DNA of 64,000 bases from NCBI RefSeq assembly GCF_001430825.1, contig NZ_CP010535.1, positions 3,452,501-3,516,500 on the forward strand, in the 5' to 3' direction. Made by a program: the position numbers and the translations under genes. This document shows positions 56,059-64,000 of the stretch, piece after piece; position 1 is the first letter of the stretch, and the number at the start of each line of letters is the position of its first letter. A model generated the notes under the pieces. It was not told the DNA's origin, ran no database searches, and worked only from the letters and a program-made list of their open reading frames with translations. The DNA comes from Sediminicola sp. YIK13 (GTDB lineage: Bacteria; Bacteroidota; Bacteroidia; Flavobacteriales; Flavobacteriaceae).

Positions 56059-57792
56059 TTATTGTATTGAAAAAATGACGGCCTGATAGGGAAGAAGGTG
56101 TATAGTTCCATTTTTGATGTCGGGAGACTGAAGGTTATTGATGACCTCTTCCTTTATAGATTTAGCTTCCTTGAGGGTGATGCTGGAATTCTTTTCTGAG
56201 AAATTAAGAACAACCAACATTTTTTCTCCCTTCCACGACCTGGTGTACGCATATATTTCCTGATGCTCAGGTTGTAGCAGGGTATAGGCCCCGTATACCA
56301 AGACTGGGTTATTCTTGCGTAGTTCCACCATGCGCCTAAAATGATTTAGGACAGAGTTGGGATCTTTCTTTTCTGACTCAACATTAATGGTCTTGTAATT
56401 CTCATTTACAGGAAGCCAAGGGGTTCCCGTAGCAAAATTGGCATTCGTGGAATTGTCCCATTGCATGGGGGTCCTACCATAATCTCTGGACCCAAATTTT
56501 AGATTCTGCATATATTCCATTATATCGCCACCTTCGTTTACTACCTTTTTATAACCATTAATGGCAGCAATATCCTGGTATTCTTCAATGGTTTCGAAAT
56601 TACTATTGGTCATGCCCAGCTCATCCCCAAAATAACAATAGGGGGTACCGCGCATGCTGAGGATAAAGGTATTCAGCATTTTAGCAGAGGGTCTCCTAAA
56701 TGCAGGACTGTCGTTCCCAAACCTGCTAACCATTCTGGCTTGGTCATGATTGGCAAGATATATGGACAACCAACCTTTTTCAGCAAATTCCTTGTCCCAC
56801 CGGGAAAATACTTCTTTAAAATGGGTAAGGCTATAACCTTCACGTTTGGCAATATCCACCCCTTCAAAGGCATAGGCCATATTCAATTCGTTACGATCTG
56901 CATCGACCAAATTATGGGCATCTTCAAAATTTCTTCCTGCCCCTTCGGCTACACTCATTACATCGTATTTGCTAAAAACCTGTTCATGCATCTCCTTTAG
57001 ATACTCATGAAGGTTGCCCTGCATGGCGTAATATTGTATAAAGTTTGTTTGAAGGTCATCTGGGAATGCTGGGAACGTGGTATCCTTGGCAGCAAATTGA
57101 AAAGCATCCAGTCGAAAACCATCAACGCCTTTCTCGGCCCAAAACGTCATAATATCGTAAACTTCTTGGCGTACCTTGGGATTTTCCCAGTTTAGATCGG
57201 GTTGTTTTTGGGAGAAATAATGCAGGTAATAAGCGTCTGTAATGGAATCATATTTCCAGGCATCCCCTTTTTCATCAAAGAGGCTATATCTGTAATTGGG
57301 CTTGCCTTTTTCTGCCGGCCACCAATGGTAATAGTCCCTATATGGGTTATCTCTGGAACTTCTTGATTGTTGGAACCATTCGTGTTCATCACTACTGTGG
57401 TTTACTACCACATCCATGATTAGTTTTATACCTCTCTCGTGCATGCCTTTCATGAGTCTGTCAAAATCTTCCATAGTACCAAAATCGGACATAATGTTGC
57501 GGTAATCACTAACATCATAACCGTTGTCATCATTTGGAGAGCTGTAAATAGGGTTTAGCCAAACTGCAGTAACCCCTAAGTCCTTGATATAATCCAATTC
57601 TTGGATAATTCCTTTTAGATCACCAATGCCATCGCCATCAGAATCTTTAAAGCTTCGCGGGTAGATCTGATAGATGATAGCTTCTTTCCACCATTTTTCT
57701 TCCGATTGCGCTAAGTCTTTTTGTTCCTCTTTTTTAGTGCCACAGCTTATAAAAAATAGAAGCGCGATTAGAGCTGCTGATAGTTTGTGCAT
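56059..57792 (-). CDS. GH13 alpha-glucosidase lipoprotein
   Basis: 577 residues with a lipoprotein signal ending FFISC. The GH13 barrel is complete: IYQIYPRSFKDSDGDGIGDLKGI, DVVVNHSS, DGFRLDAF (nucleophile Asp), SVAEGAG (proton donor Glu) and ANHDQ. The IYQIYPRSF and DGDGIGDL segments place it with oligo-1,6-glucosidase/alpha-glucosidase members acting on short alpha-glucans. It is periplasmic or surface-anchored. No transporter or SusCD genes are near; a 16-bp palindrome lies upstream. Confidence 0.9.
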   Translation of the reverse strand: MHKLSAALIALLFFISCGTKKEEQKDLAQSEEKWWKEAIIYQIYPRSFKDSDGDGIGDLKGIIQELDYIKDLGVTAVWLNPIYSSPNDDNGYDVSDYRNIMSDFGTMEDFDRLMKGMHERGIKLIMDVVVNHSSDEHEWFQQSRSSRDNPYRDYYHWWPAEKGKPNYRYSLFDEKGDAWKYDSITDAYYLHYFSQKQPDLNWENPKVRQEVYDIMTFWAEKGVDGFRLDAFQFAAKDTTFPAFPDDLQTNFIQYYAMQGNLHEYLKEMHEQVFSKYDVMSVAEGAGRNFEDAHNLVDADRNELNMAYAFEGVDIAKREGYSLTHFKEVFSRWDKEFAEKGWLSIYLANHDQARMVSRFGNDSPAFRRPSAKMLNTFILSMRGTPYCYFGDELGMTNSNFETIEEYQDIAAINGYKKVVNEGGDIMEYMQNLKFGSRDYGRTPMQWDNSTNANFATGTPWLPVNENYKTINVESEKKDPNSVLNHFRRMVELRKNNPVLVYGAYTLLQPEHQEIYAYTRSWKGEKMLVVLNFSEKNSSITLKEAKSIKEEVINNLQSPDIKNGTIHLLPYQAVIFSIQ

Positions 57793-57823
57793 GTTTTTTA
57801 TAGTTTTGGTTATTTATAAATAT

Positions 57824-57839
57824 AATACTTTAAAGTATT
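57824..57839. promoter_or_regulatory. 16-bp perfect palindrome upstream of the GH13 gene
   Basis: AATACTTTAAAGTATT is its own reverse complement; it lies 32 bases before the glucosidase start and 12 bases past the end of the phzF-like gene. It could be an operator for a sugar-responsive regulator. Confidence 0.4.
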
Positions 57840-57851
57840 GAAGGTCAACTG

Positions 57852-58640
57852 TTAGTTTATATTTATGTTACCTGTCATATAAAGGACACATTGCCCGCTG
57901 ATCTCGACCCTTTCTTTTAAGTAGGTGCACTTTAAATATCCTTTGCGATCGGAAAGTTGAATTGCGGTCATATCCTTTTTGTCCAATACTTTGGACCAAT
58001 ATGGCGTTAGGGTGGTATGTGCAGAGCCCGTTACCGGGTCCTCATCGATCCCGGATTGTGGGGCAAAGAACCGAGATACAAAATCTACATGTTCACCCTT
58101 TGCGGTAACAATAACCCCTCTACCTGGCAATGCTGCTATGGCCTCCAAATTTGGTTTCAGGGACATCAGGTCGCTTTCCGAATGATAGACCAACAGGTAA
58201 TCTGTTTTACCTTTATAGGCAGAAATTGGCGCTAAATTAAAACTATCCAATATTTCTGAAGTTAATGCAATCTCCTCCACAGTATCCGTAGGAAAGTCCA
58301 AGGTCAATAATTGAGATTGCCTAACCACCGTCAACCTACCACTTCTGGGAGAATGGAAGTGAATAATATCGCCCTTATGTCCTTCGTGATGGAATAGGAC
58401 AAAGGCTGAAGCCAAGGTGGCATGGCCGCAGAGATCTACCTCTACCTTGGGCGTAAACCACCGCAGCTGATATTGATCCTTATCCTTTACATAAAATGCT
58501 GTTTCAGCAAGGTTGTTCTCCTGGGCAATTTTTTGTAACAATTCGTCCTCCAACCAATGGTCCAAAGGACAAACTGCCGCAGGGTTTCCCGAAAATACCT
58601 TGTCCGTGAAGGCGTCTACCTGATATATTTTTTGTGTCAT
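57852..58640 (-). CDS. PhzF-family isomerase
   Basis: 262 residues. VDAFTDKVFSGNPAAVC, NLAETAFY (the Glu is the family's catalytic residue), LRWFTPKVEVDLCGHATLASA and EDPVTGSAH are signatures of the diaminopimelate-epimerase-fold PhzF family. Substrate unknown; no phenazine genes are present. Confidence 0.9.
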   Translation of the reverse strand: MTQKIYQVDAFTDKVFSGNPAAVCPLDHWLEDELLQKIAQENNLAETAFYVKDKDQYQLRWFTPKVEVDLCGHATLASAFVLFHHEGHKGDIIHFHSPRSGRLTVVRQSQLLTLDFPTDTVEEIALTSEILDSFNLAPISAYKGKTDYLLVYHSESDLMSLKPNLEAIAALPGRGVIVTAKGEHVDFVSRFFAPQSGIDEDPVTGSAHTTLTPYWSKVLDKKDMTAIQLSDRKGYLKCTYLKERVEISGQCVLYMTGNININ

Positions 58641-58735
58641 TAATGTGTGACTTCTATTGCAATTTCAATTCCTTGGGCATTATATTGTAGCCCTTGCGAT
58701 GAGGTTTGATATTGCTAATTTTAAATTTTTTATTC

Positions 58736-61700
58736 CTATTTTAATTCGGTTTTACCTTCACTTTTTAAAATACTGTTCACCTTCGTTAAATGAAGCTGTA
58801 GCGTCTGTTCAAGATCATTCAATAAGCCATCCAATTCAGCAGACAATTCTTTGTAAACAAGGTATGCCCCATCTGTGGGTTTGGCATCCCCATCTTCCAG
58901 ACTTCTTCGTAAGGAGGCCAATCTGTTGTTCAGTTTAATTGGAAAATTCAGCGGATCTTGACCGGATTGGTTTTTCACCTGATAAAGCTCTTCTTCTATT
59001 TGTGCCATTTTAGATGCTAAAGGAGTTATGGCGTTGTTGAATTCAGAAGATTTTAATTCATCTTTATAGGTGTTAAGTTGTTTTCTGAGGTTTCGTATTT
59101 TAATAACAGCTTCATTTGCCGCACTGGTCTTATTCTTGATTTTTGTGGCCAGCTCAAATTGCTCCTGTAGGTCAGCAGCCGCAATACCTTTTAAATTAGG
59201 GTCCATCTTTATGTCAAATTCCATTGTCTGTTCTACATTTCCCACTTTCATACGTACCTTATATTTTCCCAAAGGAGCTTTGGGTCCTCGCTGCGGTCTG
59301 GCACTCCATATGATCATTCCATCAAAAGTGGTCGCGCCCGGGTAACGTAGATCCCATGTAAATGTGTTGAGGCCCTTTGCTGTTGTGGGTTTTGATGATC
59401 CCCCTCGTTCCCACCAGGGAATATTAGGATCTACTTCATACTTTGGCTTGCTGCCCGTAAAAGAAGAAATGAGTTGATCATTGGCATCTAAAATGTCAAT
59501 GGTAATGGTATCCGTTTCAGATTTTAGGTAATATTGGACTTGGGCGTCATAAACACCACGAATGGCATCCGCAGGTTGAAAAAGCACAGCTGGTTGTGCC
59601 TTCATTTTATCATTGTACTGGCGCAGGGGCTGAATATTGTCCAAAATCCAGAACCCACGGCCGTGGGAGCCCAAAACTACGTCATTGTCTTTGATGACCA
59701 GATCGCGGATGGGAGTGTCCGGTAATTTCAATTGCAGACTCTGCCATAACGCACCATCGTTCAAAGAGAAATATACCCCGTGTTCCGTAGCTAAAAACAA
59801 TAATCCTTCCCTCTTGGGATCTTCCCTCACGGCACGTGCAAAATGACCATCAGCAATTCCGTTGGTGATTTTGGTCCATGTTTTTCCGTAGTCATGTGTC
59901 TTGAAAACATAGGGTTGCCTATCATCTACTTGATAGCGGTTAGCGGCTACAAATAAGGTCCCCGGGCGATGAACAGACTCATCAATAATACTCACCCTCG
60001 AAAATTTTGGTAGGTCTTTAGGGGTGATATCCATCCAGTTTTTACCACCGTCCCTGGTAATGTGAATTTTTCCGTCGTCGGAGCCCGCCCAAATGGTATT
60101 GATATCATGGTTGGAAGGTGCCAGGGCAAAAACCGTAGCATATATTTCAGGTCCGTTCATATCCATCGTGATCACGCCGCCAGTTTTTCCAAGGGTTGAA
60201 GGGTCCGCATAGGTCAAATCTGGACTTATTTTTTCCCAAGTTTGACCATCATTTGTTGTTTTCCAAATATGTTGGGAACAGGTATACATCACCGTATCAT
60301 CCTGTGGGGCAAACATTATGGGGAAGGTCCATTGCCATCTTTCTGGAAGGGCACTGGCAGGTTCTCCTGAAAAGAATCTTGGGTATACTTGTATGTCCCT
60401 AGACTGTCCATTGCTTCGATCGTAACGGGTGAGTAATGCACCCTGACTCCCTGCGTAGAAAATATCGGGCTTGCTCGGGTGTTGGGTGATCCATCCACTT
60501 TCGCCTCCACCAACGGCGTAATACCAACCGTGGTTGGGTCCTCTGGCCATCATATGTTCCCATCCATCACTAGGGACGGCAACGGTACTATTGTCCTGCT
60601 GCGCCCCGGCCACATGATAGGGTACATCGCTCGTGGTCATTACGTGGTACAATTGGGTGGTGATATAATCTTGTTCCGTCCATGTTTTACCGCCATTGAT
60701 CGTGACGTTGCCACCACCATCATTAGCATTGATCATACGATCTGGGTTATTGGGATCTATCCATAGATCGTGATTATCGCCATGGGGAACCGCTATGGTC
60801 TTATCAAAAGTTTTTCCACCGTCGGTCGATTTGTATAAACCTGTGTTTAATCCATATACCGTTTCCTTGTCCCACGGATCGGCATAAATTCTGGAATAGT
60901 AAAAAGCCCTTTGGCGTAATTTCCGTTCATCATTGGTGCGTTCCCAAGTCTTTCCTGCATCATCGGAACGAAAAACACCTCCTTCATTGGCTTCCACTAT
61001 GGCCCAAACCCTATTGGAATCGGCAGGGGAAACGGTAACCCCAATTTTTCCCAGAGGTCCTTCGGGCATTCCTGGATTTTTAGATAAATCGGTCCAGGTG
61101 TCACCACCGTCTATTGACTTCCACAGTTTACAATCGGGACCACCGCCCCACATTTTCCAAGCTTTGCGTTGTACCTCCCAGGTACTTGCGTACATGGTTT
61201 TTGGGTTGTTTCTATCCAAGATGAGGTCCACAGCCCCTGCCTTGGGACCTACATAGAGTACTTTTTTCCATGTGATTCCTCCATCTATACTCTTGAAAAC
61301 ACCACGTTCTTCATTGTCTCCATATGGGTGTCCCAATGCTGCTACATATACAATATTGGGATTCGTTGGGTGAATGCGGATTCGGGCTACGGCTTGCGTT
61401 TCCTTCAATCCCATATGTCGCCATGTTTTTCCCCCATCGGTGGTTTTATATACCCCATCCCCTTGGGTGATACTGCCCCTTAATTGTACTTCGCCCATAC
61501 CGATGTAAACGATATCCGGATTGGTTTCCGCGACTGCCACGGCCCCTACGGAAGAACTGGTCACTTGACCGTCTGTGACCGGGAACCATTCGGTGCCTCC
61601 GTCCACGGTTTTCCACAAACCACCTCCGGTAGCCCCAAAATAATATTCATAGGGTCTTCCAGGGCTTCCCGCAGCTCCCAGAGATCGGCCACCGCGATAG

Positions 61701-61852
61701 GGACCAATATTGCGCCATTCCAATTGTTCGTAAAAATCTTTAGGAATGGAAGTGTCTGGTTCTGTAGTGCTTTTAACCTTGCGCTGGGCAAAAGCTGTAA
61801 GAAATGAAAATAAGAATAGGACTAAAAATACGGATTGGTAAAACTGCTTCAT
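58736..61852 (-). CDS. Secreted BNR/Asp-box repeat protein, VPS10/sortilin-like beta-propeller (second copy)
   Basis: 1038 residues from ATG 61852; the frame runs further upstream but the signal peptide begins at MKQFYQSVFLVLF, with likely cleavage after AFAQ. About eleven Asp-box motifs (KTTDGGKTW, KSIDGGITW, RSDDAGKTW, KTHDYGKTW) build the propeller, followed by the same C-terminal sandwich and helical tail as the protein at 5365-8523. Both open with WRNIGP(F/Y)RGGRS. Function unknown. Confidence 0.8.
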   Translation of the reverse strand: MKQFYQSVFLVLFLFSFLTAFAQRKVKSTTEPDTSIPKDFYEQLEWRNIGPYRGGRSLGAAGSPGRPYEYYFGATGGGLWKTVDGGTEWFPVTDGQVTSSSVGAVAVAETNPDIVYIGMGEVQLRGSITQGDGVYKTTDGGKTWRHMGLKETQAVARIRIHPTNPNIVYVAALGHPYGDNEERGVFKSIDGGITWKKVLYVGPKAGAVDLILDRNNPKTMYASTWEVQRKAWKMWGGGPDCKLWKSIDGGDTWTDLSKNPGMPEGPLGKIGVTVSPADSNRVWAIVEANEGGVFRSDDAGKTWERTNDERKLRQRAFYYSRIYADPWDKETVYGLNTGLYKSTDGGKTFDKTIAVPHGDNHDLWIDPNNPDRMINANDGGGNVTINGGKTWTEQDYITTQLYHVMTTSDVPYHVAGAQQDNSTVAVPSDGWEHMMARGPNHGWYYAVGGGESGWITQHPSKPDIFYAGSQGALLTRYDRSNGQSRDIQVYPRFFSGEPASALPERWQWTFPIMFAPQDDTVMYTCSQHIWKTTNDGQTWEKISPDLTYADPSTLGKTGGVITMDMNGPEIYATVFALAPSNHDINTIWAGSDDGKIHITRDGGKNWMDITPKDLPKFSRVSIIDESVHRPGTLFVAANRYQVDDRQPYVFKTHDYGKTWTKITNGIADGHFARAVREDPKREGLLFLATEHGVYFSLNDGALWQSLQLKLPDTPIRDLVIKDNDVVLGSHGRGFWILDNIQPLRQYNDKMKAQPAVLFQPADAIRGVYDAQVQYYLKSETDTITIDILDANDQLISSFTGSKPKYEVDPNIPWWERGGSSKPTTAKGLNTFTWDLRYPGATTFDGMIIWSARPQRGPKAPLGKYKVRMKVGNVEQTMEFDIKMDPNLKGIAAADLQEQFELATKIKNKTSAANEAVIKIRNLRKQLNTYKDELKSSEFNNAITPLASKMAQIEEELYQVKNQSGQDPLNFPIKLNNRLASLRRSLEDGDAKPTDGAYLVYKELSAELDGLLNDLEQTLQLHLTKVNSILKSEGKTELK

Positions 61853-61973
61853 TGGTAGTTGTTTTGTTAGGTAATGGACCTCAAAAATTCTTGGTGTTGA
61901 AGATAATAAAATCAATAAAATAGAACACTAAGGAAATCATAAACAATTTCTGTTGGATACTTTCCGATTAGGA

Positions 61974-63128
61974 TCAATAGCCACTCAGTTCTTTAAATAT
62001 TGTGGTCCATGAGTCTACATTGCCTTGTTTTTTGCCCATTCGGACGATAATAATATTCTTTTCAGGGAAGATATACAGAAACTGTCCCAAATGGCCTGAA
62101 GCTGAAATTATATAGGGAGTCTTGCCGTTTTTGCTGTAAAGCCACCAACAATTTTCGTAATAGAGTTCCTTGCCAAATTCATCCAGTTTGTGATTTGGAT
62201 CTATGGTTATGCTTTTGTTGATCCAATCTTGGGAAATCAATTGCTCGTTGTTCCATTGTCCCGTTTGAAGAACAAGGCGACCGAATTTTGCAAAGTCGAT
62301 GGCCCTCAGATTAAGGCCGCTCTCCATTTTGGTCATCCCAGATGCATCACTGTCCATACTCCAAGATCCGGCATATTCCATTCCCATATGATTCCAGATT
62401 GCCTCTTCAAAATAGGCGGCAGGGGAGAGACCCCTAGCTTTTTCCAAGATCATTCCCAAAAGTATGGGATTGTAAGAATTGTATTGGAAGCGAATATCGG
62501 GAGGAAAGGTTATGGGCAGTTCCATTATCCTTTTCCGCAGTTTTGGTTTGTAATAGGCCTTGGGCTTATCTCCCCAGGGCAAATCATGGTCTTTGAATTG
62601 TATCCCGCTTCGCATATCCAGCACATGATCAATACGAAGTTGATCGTATTGTGGGTCTATCTGTCTTAATTCTGGTAAATAGGTGGTCACCTTATCTCCT
62701 TCAGATTTAATGTACCCATCATCAATGGCTTTGCCAATGAGCAGGGAGGTTATGGATTTGGCCGTGGAGAAGGAGGTGTTTATGGAGGCGCGGTCGTAAC
62801 CATTGTTGTAAGTTTCATAGAGCAGGCTATCGTTTCGAATAAAAAGAAAAGCTGTGGTTCCACTATTTTTAATAACCACTTCCAATGGCTCTTTATTGGA
62901 TTCTTTTGCAGTGACCATTATCGAACCGAAATTTGATTGGGGCGTCACAAGGAAATAAAACGGTGATTTAGAAGGGGCAAAATCATTATGTGGAAACTTT
63001 TCATGGTCCAAAATATCCGATGCCCGCCATTTGAGCCAACGTCCCATGTAGGTGTCCGTGCTGCATTGCGCATAAAGGAGGGTACAAGTGGCAACTCCCA
63101 AAAGGATGATTTTTGTTCTTGTTTTCAT
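61974..63128 (-). CDS. Serine hydrolase, beta-lactamase family, probably exported
   Basis: 384 residues. An N-terminal hydrophobic segment (ILLGVATCTLLYAQC) looks like a signal or lipoprotein signal. SxxK is STAK in FSTAKSITSLL, the YxN motif is in QYNSYNPILLG, and SGHLGQF supplies the third motif. Resembles the 6-aminohexanoate-dimer hydrolase/esterase branch more than the enzyme at 4117. It sits directly upstream of the second BNR gene in the same orientation. Confidence 0.8.
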   Translation of the reverse strand: MKTRTKIILLGVATCTLLYAQCSTDTYMGRWLKWRASDILDHEKFPHNDFAPSKSPFYFLVTPQSNFGSIMVTAKESNKEPLEVVIKNSGTTAFLFIRNDSLLYETYNNGYDRASINTSFSTAKSITSLLIGKAIDDGYIKSEGDKVTTYLPELRQIDPQYDQLRIDHVLDMRSGIQFKDHDLPWGDKPKAYYKPKLRKRIMELPITFPPDIRFQYNSYNPILLGMILEKARGLSPAAYFEEAIWNHMGMEYAGSWSMDSDASGMTKMESGLNLRAIDFAKFGRLVLQTGQWNNEQLISQDWINKSITIDPNHKLDEFGKELYYENCWWLYSKNGKTPYIISASGHLGQFLYIFPEKNIIIVRMGKKQGNVDSWTTIFKELSGY

Positions 63129-63222
63129 ACTTGCTTAAAGCACTTAATTCTTATGGTTTGCCCTAGTGGTTTGAATCATAAGAGTTTAGATGTATTAAGA
63201 TAGTGAAAAGCTGATATTGTTC

Positions 63223-63801
63223 TTAAGGGTTTACAATAGCTTGCTCCTTTTTAATTTGCAGATGATCCAAATGATGACCAAGTAGTCTCTTGGTGCCCAC
63301 GCACTCAAACCCCATTTTCAGATACAGCTTTTTGGCCTTGGGATTGTTTTCATCTACCAATAAACCTAAGGTCTGTTGCTGCTGAAACACATATTCCTCT
63401 ATTAGGTGATTCAACAATTTAGAGCCTATGCCTTTTCCCTGCTCACTGCTGCATACCGCTATAGTGTCAATGTAATATTCGCCAGCTTGTGTTTCGTCTT
63501 CAATATGCAGGTCGGCAGCATAGTTTTGGGCAATATGATCTAAAATAGGCTTTCTTAGCTCTAGTAATTCCGCCCCATCATAAAGATTGACCACCCCAAT
63601 TATTTCATCCTCAATTTCTGCTAGGTAACAGTTTTGGAAGGAGTATTGGTTATGCTCCTTCTGCAGAAAGTAGGTTAAAAATTCTTTTGCCTTATGGTAG
63701 TCTGTTTCACCAATGAATTTATAGACCATATTTTCCAATACCAACATGAAAAGTGTGGCGATGGACTCTGCATCATTAGATGTGGCCTTTCTGATCATCA
63801 T
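63223..63801 (-). CDS. GNAT-family N-acetyltransferase
   Basis: 192 residues. IRKATSNDAESIATLF starts the fold; the acetyl-CoA loop is QGKGIGSKLL, followed by NNPKAKKLYLKMGFE. Substrate unknown. The start uses the first ATG of a paired ATG ATG. Confidence 0.85.
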   Translation of the reverse strand: MMIRKATSNDAESIATLFMLVLENMVYKFIGETDYHKAKEFLTYFLQKEHNQYSFQNCYLAEIEDEIIGVVNLYDGAELLELRKPILDHIAQNYAADLHIEDETQAGEYYIDTIAVCSSEQGKGIGSKLLNHLIEEYVFQQQQTLGLLVDENNPKAKKLYLKMGFECVGTKRLLGHHLDHLQIKKEQAIVNP

Positions 63802-64000
63802 TTGTTATAGGGTTTATTCAAAAATTTAAATAGGGTACCTGGAAGATATGAATCCCATTACATTTTAAAAAGTTCCAAGCCCTTGATCGTGAAAAGTTCA
63901 GAGCTATAAAAAATAATAGATTCTTTAGTGGTTCTGTTGGATATGTCTCTAGGGGATTTGCGATTGATCCTTGCTTTGGTATTGTTGAAATTCATGGTAT

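Noticed and set aside
63858-63995. Minus-strand frame reaching the window end (45 codons, ending ELFKM)
   Set aside because: It is open to the edge and could be the tail of a gene beyond the window, but another frame is also open at the edge and nothing recognisable is encoded.

Overview
The window is a chromosomal segment from a member of the Bacteroidota, almost certainly the family Flavobacteriaceae. The evidence is the gliding genes gldA, gldB and gldC, a flavobacterial dcw (division and cell wall) cluster running from mraZ to ftsZ without murF or ddl, a DAHP synthase fused to chorismate mutase, perfect TAnnTTTG -7 promoter elements, and few Shine-Dalgarno sequences. The genus cannot be fixed from sequence alone. 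I found no integrase, transposase, phage gene or CRISPR array; this is mostly core chromosome.

Layout. 1-8.6 kb: the 3' end of metH, then metF, a PagL-like outer-membrane protein, a GIN-domain lipoprotein, a beta-lactamase-fold serine hydrolase and a large secreted BNR/sortilin-like protein. 8.6-14 kb: gldA (minus), then an aromatic amino acid operon (pheA, aminotransferase, tyrA, DAHP synthase-chorismate mutase) preceded by a Phe/Tyr-rich leader peptide and attenuator, then a decayed minus-strand pseudogene. 14.5-21 kb: rsgA, dtd, a MazG-like pyrophosphohydrolase, aroA, queA, rlmN and a polyprenyl diphosphate synthase. 21-24 kb: an ECF sigma factor, a probable anti-sigma factor and an outer-membrane protein. 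24-31 kb: dnaG, a NarL-type regulator, nadE, gldB, gldC, an uncharacterised conserved gene, engB and an alpha/beta hydrolase.

31.4-47 kb is the dcw cluster mraZ-rsmH-ftsL-ftsI-murE-mraY-murD-ftsW-murG-murC-ftsQ-ftsA-ftsZ, preceded by a three-copy MraZ-type operator and followed by yqeY, tRNA-Arg(UCG) and a ~105-bp structured tandem repeat. 48-51.8 kb: yceI, ypdA, rpe and a DEAD-box helicase (minus). 51.8-52.6 kb holds no intact gene. 52.6-64 kb: an NmrA-like protein, a B12-binding radical SAM protein, a GH13 glucosidase lipoprotein, a PhzF-like isomerase, a second BNR/sortilin-like protein with a second serine hydrolase upstream, and a GNAT acetyltransferase.

Strongest second-look items: the pheA-type attenuator with mutually exclusive hairpins; a response regulator whose phospho-acceptor Asp is Glu; a DnaG primase without its four zinc ligands; an A19/U56 swap in tRNA-Arg; the repeat cluster beside that tRNA; and the two serine hydrolase-BNR gene pairs at opposite ends of the window.
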